DNA from: Microbulbifer agarilyticus
Lineage (GTDB): Bacteria; Pseudomonadota; Gammaproteobacteria; Pseudomonadales; Cellvibrionaceae
Reading direction: 5' to 3'
NCBI RefSeq assembly: GCF_001999945.1
Contig: NZ_CP019650.1
Span: 4,191,626-4,255,625 of the forward strand
Length of the DNA stretch: 64,000 nucleotides
A model generated the notes under the pieces. That model searched no databases, had not been told where the DNA came from, and saw only the letters and a list, made by a program, of their open reading frames with translations. The position numbers and the translations under genes were made by a program. This document shows positions 25,202 to 35,300 of the stretch, piece by piece. The number at the start of each line of letters is the position of its first letter. Position 1 is the first letter of the stretch.

Positions 25202-26413
25202 TCAATTTTCCGCCTGTTCGCCGGACTCCAGCTGCTCGCGCATAACCTGCAGAAAGCGCGCGAGCTCGCCGCCTGTCACCGCACGGTGGTCCGCGGTAAT
25301 GGACAGCGGCAGCAGCTTGCGCACTCGCGCCTTACCTTTGTGGGGTAACACCGCCTTGTGCGCACGACCCGCGCCGACAATACAAACCAGCGGCGGAACC
25401 ACGACCGGAGTAGCAAAACGGCCCGCGAGGCTACCGAAGTTAGACAGGTGGATAGTGGCACCCTGCAGATCTTTCTGTGGAATCCCGCCATCTTCCGCCT
25501 GCTGTTTGAAGCGGCTGATCGCTTCCTGCAGATCCCGATGCGAGGCCGCGGCGACATCCTTGATTACCGGTACATACAGGCCTCTGGATGCATCCACCGC
25601 GAGCCCTACACTGACCGGGGTCTGCGGTTGCAAAGTACCGTTGACGAAGTGGGCATTGAGGTTCGGCTCTGCCGACGCCGCCTCGGCCATTGCCCGCAGT
25701 AAACGCACCGTCGCATTGGTGCCTTTGGGCCAGCGCGAGATATCCACCTCATCACACAAGGTCATGGGGCAGACCTGATCGCGGCTCTGAGCCATCACGA
25801 TCGCCATGGCGCGGCGTGCAGGTTCTGCAGATTCGGACGGCATTGTTGGCTCAACCACACCACCGGATTGCGGCGGCAACTGTTCCGGTATCGGCTGCTG
25901 CTGCCCCACAGACTCCTGCTGCCGCATTGGTATTGTTGCGCCGGTAGCGGCAGCGCGGACTTCAGTTTCACTGAAACGGGAACCCGTGGGGTGCAGCCTG
26001 CTGAGGTCCACACCCAGTTGCCGCGCCAGTGCGCGTACCGCAGGCGTAGCACTGCGCGGGCGGTTAGACTGGGGGCGACGTTCGCGCGCGAGAGCCTGAC
26101 CCCCGGATTCAATTTTGCCGACAACGGTCGCGGAATCGCTAAATTTTTCGGACTTTTTCCCCGACGTTTGCTGCATTTGATCCTGTTTAAAGCCGATAAG
26201 CGGTTGGCCGGTGTCCAGGGTTTGTCCCTCTTCCACAAAACACTTTTCCACCTCGCCCGCGTATGGTGACGGCACCTCCACCAGGGCCTTGGCGGTTTCC
26301 ACTGTAACCAGAGGCTGGTCTACCGCAACCCTGTCGCCTTCCCGGACCAGCCAAGCGCGGATAGTGGCGTCCGGCAAACCCTCGCCAAGATCGGGCAGCT
26401 TGAAGATCTTCAT
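25202..26413 (-). CDS. 2-oxoacid dehydrogenase E2 (dihydrolipoyl acyltransferase)
   Basis: This 403-residue E2 component transfers acyl groups from E1 to CoA through a lipoyl arm. It has one N-terminal lipoyl domain (1-75) with the lipoylated Lys42 in VETAKALVEV. A peripheral subunit-binding domain follows (TPAVRALARQLGVDLSRLHP) after a Pro/Gln-rich linker, then the C-terminal catalytic domain. The catalytic motif reads DHRAVTGG: His376 is present, but the Asp of the usual HRxxDG is Thr380. The start overlaps the E1beta stop (ATGA). With the two E1 genes it forms a branched-chain- or pyruvate-type complex; E3 is not encoded here. Confidence 0.9.
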   Translation of the reverse strand: MKIFKLPDLGEGLPDATIRAWLVREGDRVAVDQPLVTVETAKALVEVPSPYAGEVEKCFVEEGQTLDTGQPLIGFKQDQMQQTSGKKSEKFSDSATVVGKIESGGQALARERRPQSNRPRSATPAVRALARQLGVDLSRLHPTGSRFSETEVRAAATGATIPMRQQESVGQQQPIPEQLPPQSGGVVEPTMPSESAEPARRAMAIVMAQSRDQVCPMTLCDEVDISRWPKGTNATVRLLRAMAEAASAEPNLNAHFVNGTLQPQTPVSVGLAVDASRGLYVPVIKDVAAASHRDLQEAISRFKQQAEDGGIPQKDLQGATIHLSNFGSLAGRFATPVVVPPLVCIVGAGRAHKAVLPHKGKARVRKLLPLSITADHRAVTGGELARFLQVMREQLESGEQAEN

Positions 26414-27462
26414 GGCTGCACCTCCCCGCTACCCACAGTGTTCCCACCGCCGGTGACACGGGGCTCGGAACGCGAGTACCCCAGTGCAGTCCGAGCCCCA
26501 GCGACTATGCGCTCGACGCCAGGCAAGTAGGCACCTTCCAACTGGTAGTAGGGCATTACCGTGTCGTAACCGGTAACGCGCTGTACCGGCGCATCCAATA
26601 AATCAAAGGCGTATTCCTGAATCTGCGCGGCGATCTCGGCGCCGAGACCACCAAAACGCGCGGCTTCATGTACCACTACGCAGCGCCGGGTTTTCTCCAG
26701 AGAATCAATAATCGTGTGGATATCCAGCGGCTTGAGCGTGGCGGGGTCGATCACTTCCGCCTCGATGCCGCCGGCAGACAATTGCTCCGCCGCCTCGAGG
26801 GTTTCTTTGACGCTGGCACCCCAGGCAACAAGAGTCAGGTCACCACCCTCCCGCAGCACAAACGCGCGATCCAGCGGCAGTGCCTCGCCGTCATCCGATA
26901 CCGGTTGTTTGGCGGCGCGGTAAATGCGCTTGGGTTCCAGAAACAGCACCGGGTCTGGATCGCGGATGGCCGCCAGCAGCAAACCATAGGCACGCGCCGG
27001 CGAGGAGGGCACCACCACGCGCAGACCGGGAATGTGCGCGAAGATTGCCTCGGTGCTTTCACTGTGGTGTTCCGGTGCGTGAATGCCGCCGCCATACGGC
27101 GCGCGGTACACGACGGGACAGCTGAGACGGCCGCGGGTGCGATTGCGCATGCGCGCGGCATGGCTGAGGATGTGGTCGAGGCCGGGATAGATAAACCCCA
27201 TAAACTGGAATTCGGCGACCGGGCGCAGCCCTTGCGTGGCCATGCCCACGGCGACGCCGGCGATCATGGTTTCCGCAAGTGGTGTGTCCAGTACGCGCGC
27301 CGTGCCGAAACGCTGCTGTAAGCCCTCGGTTGCCCGAAATACGCCGCCGTTCGCCCCAACATCCTGCCCAAACACCACAACCTGTGGGTTGTTTTTCAGC
27401 TCGAATGCCAGCGCCTGGGTAACCGCTTCCACCAGCGTTATCGTATTTTGCTGATCGCCCAT
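26410..27462 (-). CDS. 2-oxoacid dehydrogenase E1 beta subunit
   Basis: The 350-residue transketolase-like beta subunit pairs with E1alpha to decarboxylate a 2-oxoacid with thiamine diphosphate. Typical regions are FGQDVGANGGVFRATEGL, the TPLAETMIAGVAVGMA segment carrying the cofactor Glu, EFQFMGFIYPGLDHI, and the C-terminal HEAARFGGLGAEIAA. The sequence resembles BCKDH/acetoin-type E1beta of about 325-350 residues. It begins directly after the E1alpha stop (TAAATG) and overlaps the E2 start by four bases, so the three genes are tightly coupled. Substrate (branched-chain oxoacid, pyruvate or acetoin) cannot be settled from sequence. Confidence 0.92.
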   Translation of the reverse strand: MGDQQNTITLVEAVTQALAFELKNNPQVVVFGQDVGANGGVFRATEGLQQRFGTARVLDTPLAETMIAGVAVGMATQGLRPVAEFQFMGFIYPGLDHILSHAARMRNRTRGRLSCPVVYRAPYGGGIHAPEHHSESTEAIFAHIPGLRVVVPSSPARAYGLLLAAIRDPDPVLFLEPKRIYRAAKQPVSDDGEALPLDRAFVLREGGDLTLVAWGASVKETLEAAEQLSAGGIEAEVIDPATLKPLDIHTIIDSLEKTRRCVVVHEAARFGGLGAEIAAQIQEYAFDLLDAPVQRVTGYDTVMPYYQLEGAYLPGVERIVAGARTALGYSRSEPRVTGGGNTVGSGEVQP

Positions 27463-28572
27463 TTATGCACCGGCCCCCTGTTGCTGCTCGTCACGCAACT
27501 GGTCGTACTGCTCATACAAACCTTCAGGTAACTGCGCATACAGGTGATCAAACATGGCGGTGACCGGCTCGGGCGTCCGTGCCTGCCAGTTGCCGAGCGC
27601 CGTCTCCATGGTTGCGGCCAGCTCCCGCTCCAGGTCCTGTTGTTTGGCATCGCTCCACAGACCCTGTTCACGCAGGTAGTGATCCAGGCGCTTGATCGGC
27701 TCCCACTGCCAGGCTTTCTCCAACGCCTCGGCACTGCGATAACGGCTGGCGTCATCCGCGGTCGTGTGATCGCACAGGCGATAGGAAATCGCCTCGATCA
27801 GCGCGGGCCCGTCGCCACTGCGCGCTCGCTGCAACGCATCTTGCACCGCCCAGGCCACCGCTACGATATCGTTGCCGTCCACCTGCAGCGCGGGGATCCC
27901 CGCAGCGACGGCTTTTTGCGCAATTGTCTGGGTAGCGGTCTGGCCGTGACGCGGCACGGATATAGCCCACTGGTTGTTGTTCACCACAAACACCACCGGC
28001 AGCTTCCACACCCCGGCGAGATTCATCGCTTCGTAAAAATCGCCTTTAGAAGTCGCGCCCTCGCCACTGCTGGCGACGGCCGCCTGCAGTGGCACGCCTT
28101 CCTGCTGATGGCGCTGTTTCAGGGCAAAGGCGACACCCACTGCGTGCAGCATTTGGGTGGCAATAGGAATACAGATCGGCAGGTCGTTGGGGGAATGCTG
28201 GAAGTTCTGCCCGCGCTCATCTCCCCCCCAAATGGCGAGAATTTCCTCGATGGTGACGCCGCGCTCAAGCAATGCGCCGGTTTCGCGGTAGTAGGGACAA
28301 TAGACATCATCGGTTGCGAGGGCATTGCCGGTGGCAATACCGATCGCTTCCTGACCGAGGGTAGAAGGGTAGGTACCGAGACGGCCGGTGCGCTGCAGTT
28401 TTACCGCGCGATCATCCACGAGCCTGGCCAGCTGCATCTGCCGAAAGCAATAGGCAAGCCAGTCCGGTGTGGCAAATTCAGGTAGCGGCTGGGTTGCCTT
28501 GCCCTGGTTGTCCAGATACTGGAGGTGGGCAATATCGAAGGAAGCTTGCAGTTGCAGGCGGGGTTTATGCAT
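27463..28572 (-). CDS. 2-oxoacid dehydrogenase E1 alpha subunit
   Basis: The 369-residue thiamine-dependent alpha subunit shows the ThDP fingerprint from SSGEGATSKGDFYEAMN to VVNNNQWAIS. Other family segments are GRLGTYPSTLGQEAIGIATG, YYRETGALLERG and the phosphorylation-loop-like YRLCDHTTADDASRYR. It is the first gene of a three-gene E1alpha-E1beta-E2 operon. The ATG start lies downstream of a region containing a GC-rich inverted repeat (28643-28677). Sequence style is closest to branched-chain 2-oxoacid or Gram-positive-type pyruvate dehydrogenase E1alpha, unlike the fused AceE-type E1 usual in gammaproteobacteria. Confidence 0.92.
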   Translation of the reverse strand: MHKPRLQLQASFDIAHLQYLDNQGKATQPLPEFATPDWLAYCFRQMQLARLVDDRAVKLQRTGRLGTYPSTLGQEAIGIATGNALATDDVYCPYYRETGALLERGVTIEEILAIWGGDERGQNFQHSPNDLPICIPIATQMLHAVGVAFALKQRHQQEGVPLQAAVASSGEGATSKGDFYEAMNLAGVWKLPVVFVVNNNQWAISVPRHGQTATQTIAQKAVAAGIPALQVDGNDIVAVAWAVQDALQRARSGDGPALIEAISYRLCDHTTADDASRYRSAEALEKAWQWEPIKRLDHYLREQGLWSDAKQQDLERELAATMETALGNWQARTPEPVTAMFDHLYAQLPEGLYEQYDQLRDEQQQGAGA

Positions 28573-28709
28573 CGGCGCGGTCCCTTGGAATCCGATGCTT
28601 GTAGTGTAGTAGGGGGTTACCGGGTTCGATTTTTCGCAGTTCGGTGGCGGTAAATCACCGGGTGCTCCACCGCCACCCTAATAGCTTCAAAGCACCTGAA
28701 GTATCGATA

Positions 28710-30071
28710 TCAGGACTTCTTGATGGGTCGCTGCCAGCCACCAATATTGCGCTGCTTACCACGGGCAACAGCCAGTTCGTCAGCACTCACTTCGCGGGTA
28801 ATCGTTGAGCCGGCGCCAATAGTTGCACCAGAGCCGATGGTTACCGGCGCCACCAGCGCCGAGTTGGAACCGATAAAGGCGCCATCGCCAATAATGGTTT
28901 TGGATTTGTTTACGCCGTCGTAATTACAGGTGATGGTGCCGGCGCCGATATTCACGCCCTCTCCCACTTCCGCATCACCGACATAGGAAAGGTGATTGAC
29001 CTTGCTACCCAGGCCGATTTTGGCTTTTTTGGTTTCAACGAAATTGCCGACTTTTGCCCCGTTGGCCAGCTCGGTGCCCGGACGCAGACGCGCAAAGGGA
29101 CCGATGGTGCAGGCTTCGCCGACGCTGGCATCCTCAATTATCGAATTGGCCTCCAGCACCGTACCCGCCGCCAACTGGCAATTTTTCAGCAGACAGTTGG
29201 GTCCTATCTTTACCCCATCACCAAGCGTCACCTCACCTTCGAACACGCAGTTGATGTCGATGGAAACATCCGCGCCGCAGGAAAGGGTACCGCGCACATC
29301 AAGGCGAGCAGGGTCGAGCAGGGTGACACCGGCAGCCATCAGGTTTTCGGCATTCTCTTCCTGCAGCGCACGCTCCAGTTCAGCCTGCTGAGCACGACTG
29401 TTTACGCCGGCGACCTCGTTGGGGTCATCGGCGATCACACCGGTGACGGCGATCTTCTCACCCACGGAACGCGCGATCACGTCGGTTAGGTAGTACTCAC
29501 CCTGAGCATTATTGTTGGAGAGCTCTGGTAGCCAGAGCGCCAGCAGGTCAGCGGGCGCCGCAAGAATACCGGTGTTGATTTCAGTAATTTTGAGGGTGTC
29601 GGCGTCGGCATCTTTTTGCTCGACAATCGCCTGCACCGCGCCGGACCCGTCGCGCACGATGCGACCGTAGCCACTCGGGTCATCCATCACCACCGACAAC
29701 AGCGCAGGGCCCGAGGCAGAAGCCTCAAGCAAGCTTTTCAGTGTCGCGGTTTTCACCAGTGGTACATCGCCGTAAAGCACCAGTACTGTGGCGCCCTTGC
29801 GAAAATTCGGAATCGCCTGCGCAACCGCATGGCCGGTACCCAGCTGTTCGGTCTGCTCAACAAATTGCACACCGCTATCGGAGCAGCGCTCGCGTACCAG
29901 ATCCGCACCGTGACCGATAACCACGGTAATACGCACATCACCAAGTCCCTTGGCCGCATTGATCACCCGCTCCAGCATCGGCACGCCACCAATGGGATGC
30001 AGAACCTTGGGAAGATTGGAGCGCATGCGGGTGCCTTTACCCGCGGCGAGGATGACAACGTCGATAGCCAT
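28710..30071 (-). CDS. glmU: Bifunctional UDP-GlcNAc pyrophosphorylase / glucosamine-1-P acetyltransferase GlmU
   Basis: GlmU acetylates glucosamine-1-phosphate and couples it to UTP, giving UDP-GlcNAc. The 453-residue product has the N-terminal nucleotidyltransferase motif LAAGKGTRM with downstream PKVLHPIGG. The C-terminal left-handed beta-helix has hexapeptide repeats ending in VARGKQRNIGGWQRP. The ATG at 30071 is chosen: it gives the conserved MAIDVVILAAG start and has AAGGA five bases upstream. In many gammaproteobacteria glmU directly follows atpC and precedes the glmS regulator. Here both links are interrupted by inserted genes. Confidence 0.96.
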   Translation of the reverse strand: MAIDVVILAAGKGTRMRSNLPKVLHPIGGVPMLERVINAAKGLGDVRITVVIGHGADLVRERCSDSGVQFVEQTEQLGTGHAVAQAIPNFRKGATVLVLYGDVPLVKTATLKSLLEASASGPALLSVVMDDPSGYGRIVRDGSGAVQAIVEQKDADADTLKITEINTGILAAPADLLALWLPELSNNNAQGEYYLTDVIARSVGEKIAVTGVIADDPNEVAGVNSRAQQAELERALQEENAENLMAAGVTLLDPARLDVRGTLSCGADVSIDINCVFEGEVTLGDGVKIGPNCLLKNCQLAAGTVLEANSIIEDASVGEACTIGPFARLRPGTELANGAKVGNFVETKKAKIGLGSKVNHLSYVGDAEVGEGVNIGAGTITCNYDGVNKSKTIIGDGAFIGSNSALVAPVTIGSGATIGAGSTITREVSADELAVARGKQRNIGGWQRPIKKS

Positions 30072-30288
30072 GAGAATCCTTGGAGACTGAACAACAGAAG
30101 AAAGTGTGATTGAACATCCTTCTTTATAGATAGATACCAATCATTTTTGCAGGGAAAGGATTGTTACGAGTTTGGTCGTAAGGCGCAAGCAGATATAGGG
30201 TTAACTAGCCGTGAGTCGCTGGGCTGCAGACATCACTGAACTACCCGGTCTGCATGTTGACCCGACAACAAGGGTTAGACAGAAAACA

Positions 30289-30312
30289 AAAACCCGGCCA
30301 AGGCCGGGTTTT
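30289..30312 (-). terminator. Terminator of the S9 peptidase gene
   Basis: An 11-bp perfect stem (AAAACCCGGCC / GGCCGGGTTTT) with a 2-base minimal loop is followed on the minus strand by a T-rich tract. It lies 20 bases past the S9 peptidase stop. Confidence 0.8.
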
Positions 30313-30332
30313 CTTCCAGACACAGCGGAGTA

Positions 30333-32285
30333 TTACAATCCGCCCGCCCCACAATCCTGATTTAAGTATGAGATCATGGATTCATACAGTGTTTTTTGAT
30401 GGTCATAGAACAGCGTATTACTGAAGTGATCTGCACCATCTAGCTCGACATATTTGTATTCTTTACCGAACTTATCCAGCGCCTTGCGATAGCGCTCAGC
30501 ATGAGCTGGCGGTACTCGCTGATCCACGCTGCCATGCACCAACAGAATTGGTACGTTCACATCAGCGGCAGCTTCGATCGGGGAGATACTGTCGTCCCAC
30601 ATTCCAAGTTGCTCGACCTTCTGCGCGCCACGCATACGATCACGATAATAGTTGACCTGCATCTGATTATCCGACACTGCAGCGCCCGCAATCACACACT
30701 GATAAATCTGGTCTTTGCGTGCGGCAGCCACAAGTGCGGCGTAACCACCGTAAGACCAGCCAAACATTGCCAGGCGACCCTCTTCCGCCCAACCTTGTTC
30801 CACCAGATACATCATGCCGTCGTCTTTATCATCCTGCATTTTGTAGCCACCCTGGCCACCGTCAATAAATGCGGATTGATAGTGCTTGAGACCAAGACCA
30901 CGAGAACCGCGATACTGGGGCTGCAACACCACATAGCCATTGTTCGCCAGCATTTGCGCCCACTCATCGTAAATTACGACTTCGGAAACAAATGGACCGC
31001 CGTGTGGCATCACAATCGCCGGGAACGGCGGCTTACCATTTGGTATGGTCAGGTAGGCGGGAATTTTTTTACCATCCCGTGCTTTGTATTCGATGTAGCG
31101 CACGTCGGCGAGCTTCTCAGCCTCGAGTAGCGGTTGACGACTACCCAGCTTTTTCAACTTACCTTTGTGTAACAGGTAGTAGGTTCCAGGATCACGCGGG
31201 CCAACGTTGTAGATAGTAAGGCTGGCACCATCACGACTGCGGCTATTTACGCGCAGGTAGTTGGACTCAGGGATAACCTGCTTGAGCTGTTGGTTAGTGG
31301 CCATTTCAAGCTCATCGAAATATTCAACTTCAATGCTCTGCTTGGAATAGACGACTCCAACAACGCTATCTAGATTCGTCCACTCATTGCTGTGGAAGCG
31401 AACTCCTGCCACATCCACATCACTACGGCGATAAATCAACTCACCAAAATCTTGCTTCTTTAGGTTATATTCCCAAAGACCAATTTTGTCGTGACCGTTG
31501 TTCGCACGCACGTAGAAGATATGTGGCTGCTGATCATCAAAGCCATCTACGGAGAAGTTTTCAAAACTTTCTTCGCTCAGGCGGTAAAATTCTTGCCACT
31601 TTTTCGTGTTAGTAACACGCTCGTACCAAACGTACTCACCCTTACCAATATCGAAACCGCGTGCCAACCAGGGATTCCCATCGATATCAAATTCGATCTG
31701 CCCCATATCGAGCTTGCCGCGCAGAATTAGCTTTTTGGCGCCAGACTTGATATCCAACTCGTAGTAAGTGCGGGGGCGAAACGCTTTGTTCAAGCGATTA
31801 TCTTCGCCACCGGGCAGATAGGAAAAAATGATCCGACGTTCATTATTTGGCAGCAGATGTTCAAGATCGGCACCCAACTGGTCGTATTTTTTCAATTTTT
31901 TACGCTTGATATCGACGGAACCGAGAAGGTATTCATAAACACCCTCATTAAAGCCCTCAATTCGATCACGCACTTTTTGGCGAAGATTCATCCCAATGAC
32001 ATCATTGCTAAGCCAGAAGAAACTCTGAATCTCCATCGGATTCGAGTTGATCCGATACGGCTCAGCGTCGAGATCGTCAGCGGGATACACCTCTATGACG
32101 GGATCGCCGTCTTTGGTAGGAATTTTTAATAGTGCAACATGTTTCCCATCCGGGGAAATCTCAACGTTACTGATTACATCGCGCAAAGCCCAATATTCCA
32201 GTGGATAGGGCTCCTGATTCTTCGCCACCACGTCAAGGCTGATCAGTAGTATCAATGAACTGATCAGCAATTTGAGTCTTGCCAT
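30333..32285 (-). CDS. Exported S9-family (prolyl oligopeptidase-like) serine peptidase
   Basis: The 650-residue protein has a signal peptide (hydrophobic LLISSLILLISL then VVA), a beta-propeller region (SPDGKHVALLK near 44-54) and a C-terminal alpha/beta-hydrolase domain. The catalytic triad is Ser511 in GWSYGGY, Asp588 in GSVDQRV and His620 in ADHF. Such enzymes cleave short peptides, often after proline or as acyl-/dipeptidyl-peptidases, in the periplasm. I chose the ATG at 32285, which has AGGG 8 bases upstream, over one six codons earlier. It lies just downstream of a TonB-dependent receptor with its own terminator between, suggesting joint use in peptide uptake. Confidence 0.9.
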   Translation of the reverse strand: MARLKLLISSLILLISLDVVAKNQEPYPLEYWALRDVISNVEISPDGKHVALLKIPTKDGDPVIEVYPADDLDAEPYRINSNPMEIQSFFWLSNDVIGMNLRQKVRDRIEGFNEGVYEYLLGSVDIKRKKLKKYDQLGADLEHLLPNNERRIIFSYLPGGEDNRLNKAFRPRTYYELDIKSGAKKLILRGKLDMGQIEFDIDGNPWLARGFDIGKGEYVWYERVTNTKKWQEFYRLSEESFENFSVDGFDDQQPHIFYVRANNGHDKIGLWEYNLKKQDFGELIYRRSDVDVAGVRFHSNEWTNLDSVVGVVYSKQSIEVEYFDELEMATNQQLKQVIPESNYLRVNSRSRDGASLTIYNVGPRDPGTYYLLHKGKLKKLGSRQPLLEAEKLADVRYIEYKARDGKKIPAYLTIPNGKPPFPAIVMPHGGPFVSEVVIYDEWAQMLANNGYVVLQPQYRGSRGLGLKHYQSAFIDGGQGGYKMQDDKDDGMMYLVEQGWAEEGRLAMFGWSYGGYAALVAAARKDQIYQCVIAGAAVSDNQMQVNYYRDRMRGAQKVEQLGMWDDSISPIEAAADVNVPILLVHGSVDQRVPPAHAERYRKALDKFGKEYKYVELDGADHFSNTLFYDHQKTLYESMISYLNQDCGAGGL

Positions 32286-32329
32286 ATAGCTACCCTGCAA
32301 CATTACTTTCTTACTAATAAATTGCTTGG

Positions 32330-32357
32330 AAAAAAAAGCCCGCCTTAGGCGGGCTTT
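32330..32357 (-). terminator. Terminator of the TonB-dependent receptor gene
   Basis: A 10-bp stem (AAAGCCCGCC / GGCGGGCTTT) with a TTA loop is followed on the minus strand by a run of eight Ts, 15 bases past the receptor stop. Confidence 0.85.
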
Positions 32358-32372
32358 CTCACCTGGATACTA

Positions 32373-35300
32373 TCAGAAGTTTTTCTGAAGATTCAGGAAC
32401 ATGGTACGGCCTTGAACGTTGTAGCCATAACCAATCGGTGTGTTGTTGACGGAAAGAATTTCGTTACCGTCTACTTGAGGAGGTGCTTCATTAAATACAT
32501 TGCGCACACCCAGACCCGCGGTCCAGGTGTCGGCATAGTAGTAGAAGGAGGCACTGTGCAGCAGATAATCATCGGCGAAGCCAACATCACGACAATCAAC
32601 CCCGCCGTTTGCGGCACCAATACAGGAATCAGAAGTAAAGCCTGTCTCATTGGTGTCATAAATATCGCTGAACTCGTCAACAAACTCGTCTGCTTGCTCT
32701 ACTGAGCCCAGGTACTGAGTTGTCCAGGTAAAGCGATACTTATCGTAGTCAACGCGGAATTCGCCACGTCCTTGCCATTTCGGGAAGCCGAAAGTGCCCT
32801 GATATACGTCAACATCAGGATTACCTTCGTCATCGAGGTACGTGAGCGTGCGCTCAAGTACGCGGTTGAAGGTGAGGTTAGCACTCAAGTCAATCGGTGC
32901 ACCGAAGATGGTTGCAGGCTGCGAATAAGCAATGTTGTAGTCAAAGCCACGTGCAATCTCATTGTCACGGTTTACGAATGCTGCATCGACTTTATCGAGC
33001 AGTCCATCGTCACCACGCTGCAACTGAGAACAGAAAGCACTGTTGCCATTCGGATTGTTATAACAATCATTGATCAGGAACTGTGGCGACGGTTCAATGA
33101 TCGAATTTTCAATTTCGATATCGTAATACGTCATTCCAAGGGTCAGATCAAAACTCTCAAAGAATGGTTGCTCGAAAGAGAAGCCAACAGTGAAGGAGTC
33201 AGATGTTTCCTCTTTCAGCCCAAGGCTACCGCCGCGAGCAACTTCAACACTGTATGAATTGAAGCCATTGTTCTCGGCAGTGGTTGGATCTACACCATTC
33301 GCGGCACAGTTAGCCAATACCTCAGGAGAGCGCGTGTCCAGTGCAGGGTTGTAACCACCAGTGAGGTCGTCCAGCGCACTATCCGGGATCAAGCAGGGGT
33401 CAGACACGGTCTGGAAACCAGTTTGATTTTGCAGGAAGTTTTCGCGCAGATTCGGAGCACGATAGGAAGTACCGTAGGTAGAACGCAGCAGTAAGGATTC
33501 AACCGGGCGGTAGGCGACCTTAGCGGCATTGGTCCAAGCACCACCATAGAACTCGTCTTTGGTGTAGCGGGCAGACAAGTTGGTAGTCAACTCTTCAGCC
33601 ATGAATTTACCGGCGAGCACAGGTATCTCAATCTCACCATACGCTTCTTTTGTGGTTTTGTTGCCGGTTGCACCGCCATCCGCGAAGTAGTGGATAAACA
33701 GACCATCGCGTGCAACGTCGTCTGGAACAGACTTAATGCGATCGTCACGCAGTTCAGCACCAACACCCACAATTACATCGCCTGCAGGCAGGGTTGCAAC
33801 GGTACCACTGGCATACGCGGAGAAGATTGTCTGGTAGTAAGAAGTATCGAAGTCACGGCTGTCAAACAGATAGTCACGCTCAGCCTGAGTCGCAAAATCA
33901 CCGATTACGCCGTTGTACAACGAATCAGCAAACATATCGATAGGCACACAGGTGGACTCACCCGGCAGCGGTTCACAGATAAATGTGCCCGGGTTATTTG
34001 GATCCTCAATGGTGGTGGCTAGCGACTGGTACATCCGGTCACCACGAATACCGACGCGACTGGAGTCACCATCAGACTTGGTGATAGAACCGGCCAGCTC
34101 AAAAGACCAGTCAGACAGACTGCCAATATTCATCATCGGCAGGTCACCGCGCATTCCGGTCACAAAGCGGGTCTGGGCAACCTCTACTCGGTTGATATTT
34201 CGATCACCAAGTACGGAAACGATTGGAGTGGTGCCTTGCGGTCCCAGAGATCCAGCGAACAAGTCCACAATACCTTGATCACGGAACTGCTCAGGGGTCA
34301 GGCCATAAAAGCCCGCAAACTGAGCGACAAAGCCGGGGTTGAGCAGGAGTTGGTCATAGGCCTCACCACAATCAACACCGCGCACGCCATTTGGGTTACA
34401 GATGTTGAAGGGGTTATCTGCAGGTACAGCGGGGAACAACTGGCTCGCACCAGTATTGATAAAGTTCTCACGCTTGGCATAGCTGACCTCGAAGAATGGG
34501 GTCAGGTTCATGTCCCCTTCAAAGGTGTACTCACCAAAGGCCATAAAGCTGGTGCGTTCCTGCTGGGGAATCAAGTGCGCAAACTGCTCTTTACCGTTGA
34601 GGTCGTAGTCGTGGAAATTAATGTCCGGTACGCCATCACCATTGGTATCCAGGCCGCTTAGTGCAAAGGCACTGGATTCGGTGAAACCATTCCAACCACC
34701 GTTGGAGCTACCGGGGGTGTAGTAGATACTGCCCGCCTCTGGCACAGAGACACGGCCAGCAAGAGAACCAATTCCACAGCCTTCAAAGTCCATGCCGTAG
34801 ATTTCTTGATAATACGCATTATCGGTATAAATATTGCCATCGGTACCGACTTCGATATTGCGCTCACATCCAGCGGTCCATTCGCGGTCTGCCAGGGTAA
34901 CGGCATCCATTTCGAAATGCTCGATGCCCATGCCGATAAAGCCGCGGTCGAAGTTTTGTCCCCAGCTCAAGCTCAGGGTATTTTCCCCACCATTAGGCTG
35001 CTGCGGGTTAGTACCGAACACCTCGAAATCTACACCATCGAAGTCTTTCTTTAGGATTACGTTAACCACACCGGCGACGGCGTCAGAGCCATAGATCGAC
35101 GAAGCGCCGTCCAATAACAGGTCATACTGCTGCACCAGAGAAGCTGGAATCAGATTCAAGTCTGCGGCAACCGGCGCACCCTCTACGCCAGCCGGCGCCA
35201 TACGGCGGCCATTCAATAGAACCAGAGTACGGCCAGCACCCAAACCACGCAGGTCTACAGTTGAAGCACCAGGACCGTTATCCAGAACATAACCAGAGAA

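Noticed and set aside
28643..28677. GGTGGCGGT / ACCGCCACC hairpin between glmU and the E1alpha gene as a terminator
   Set aside because: The 9-bp stem has a 17-base loop and no T-run directly after it, so it is too weak to call.
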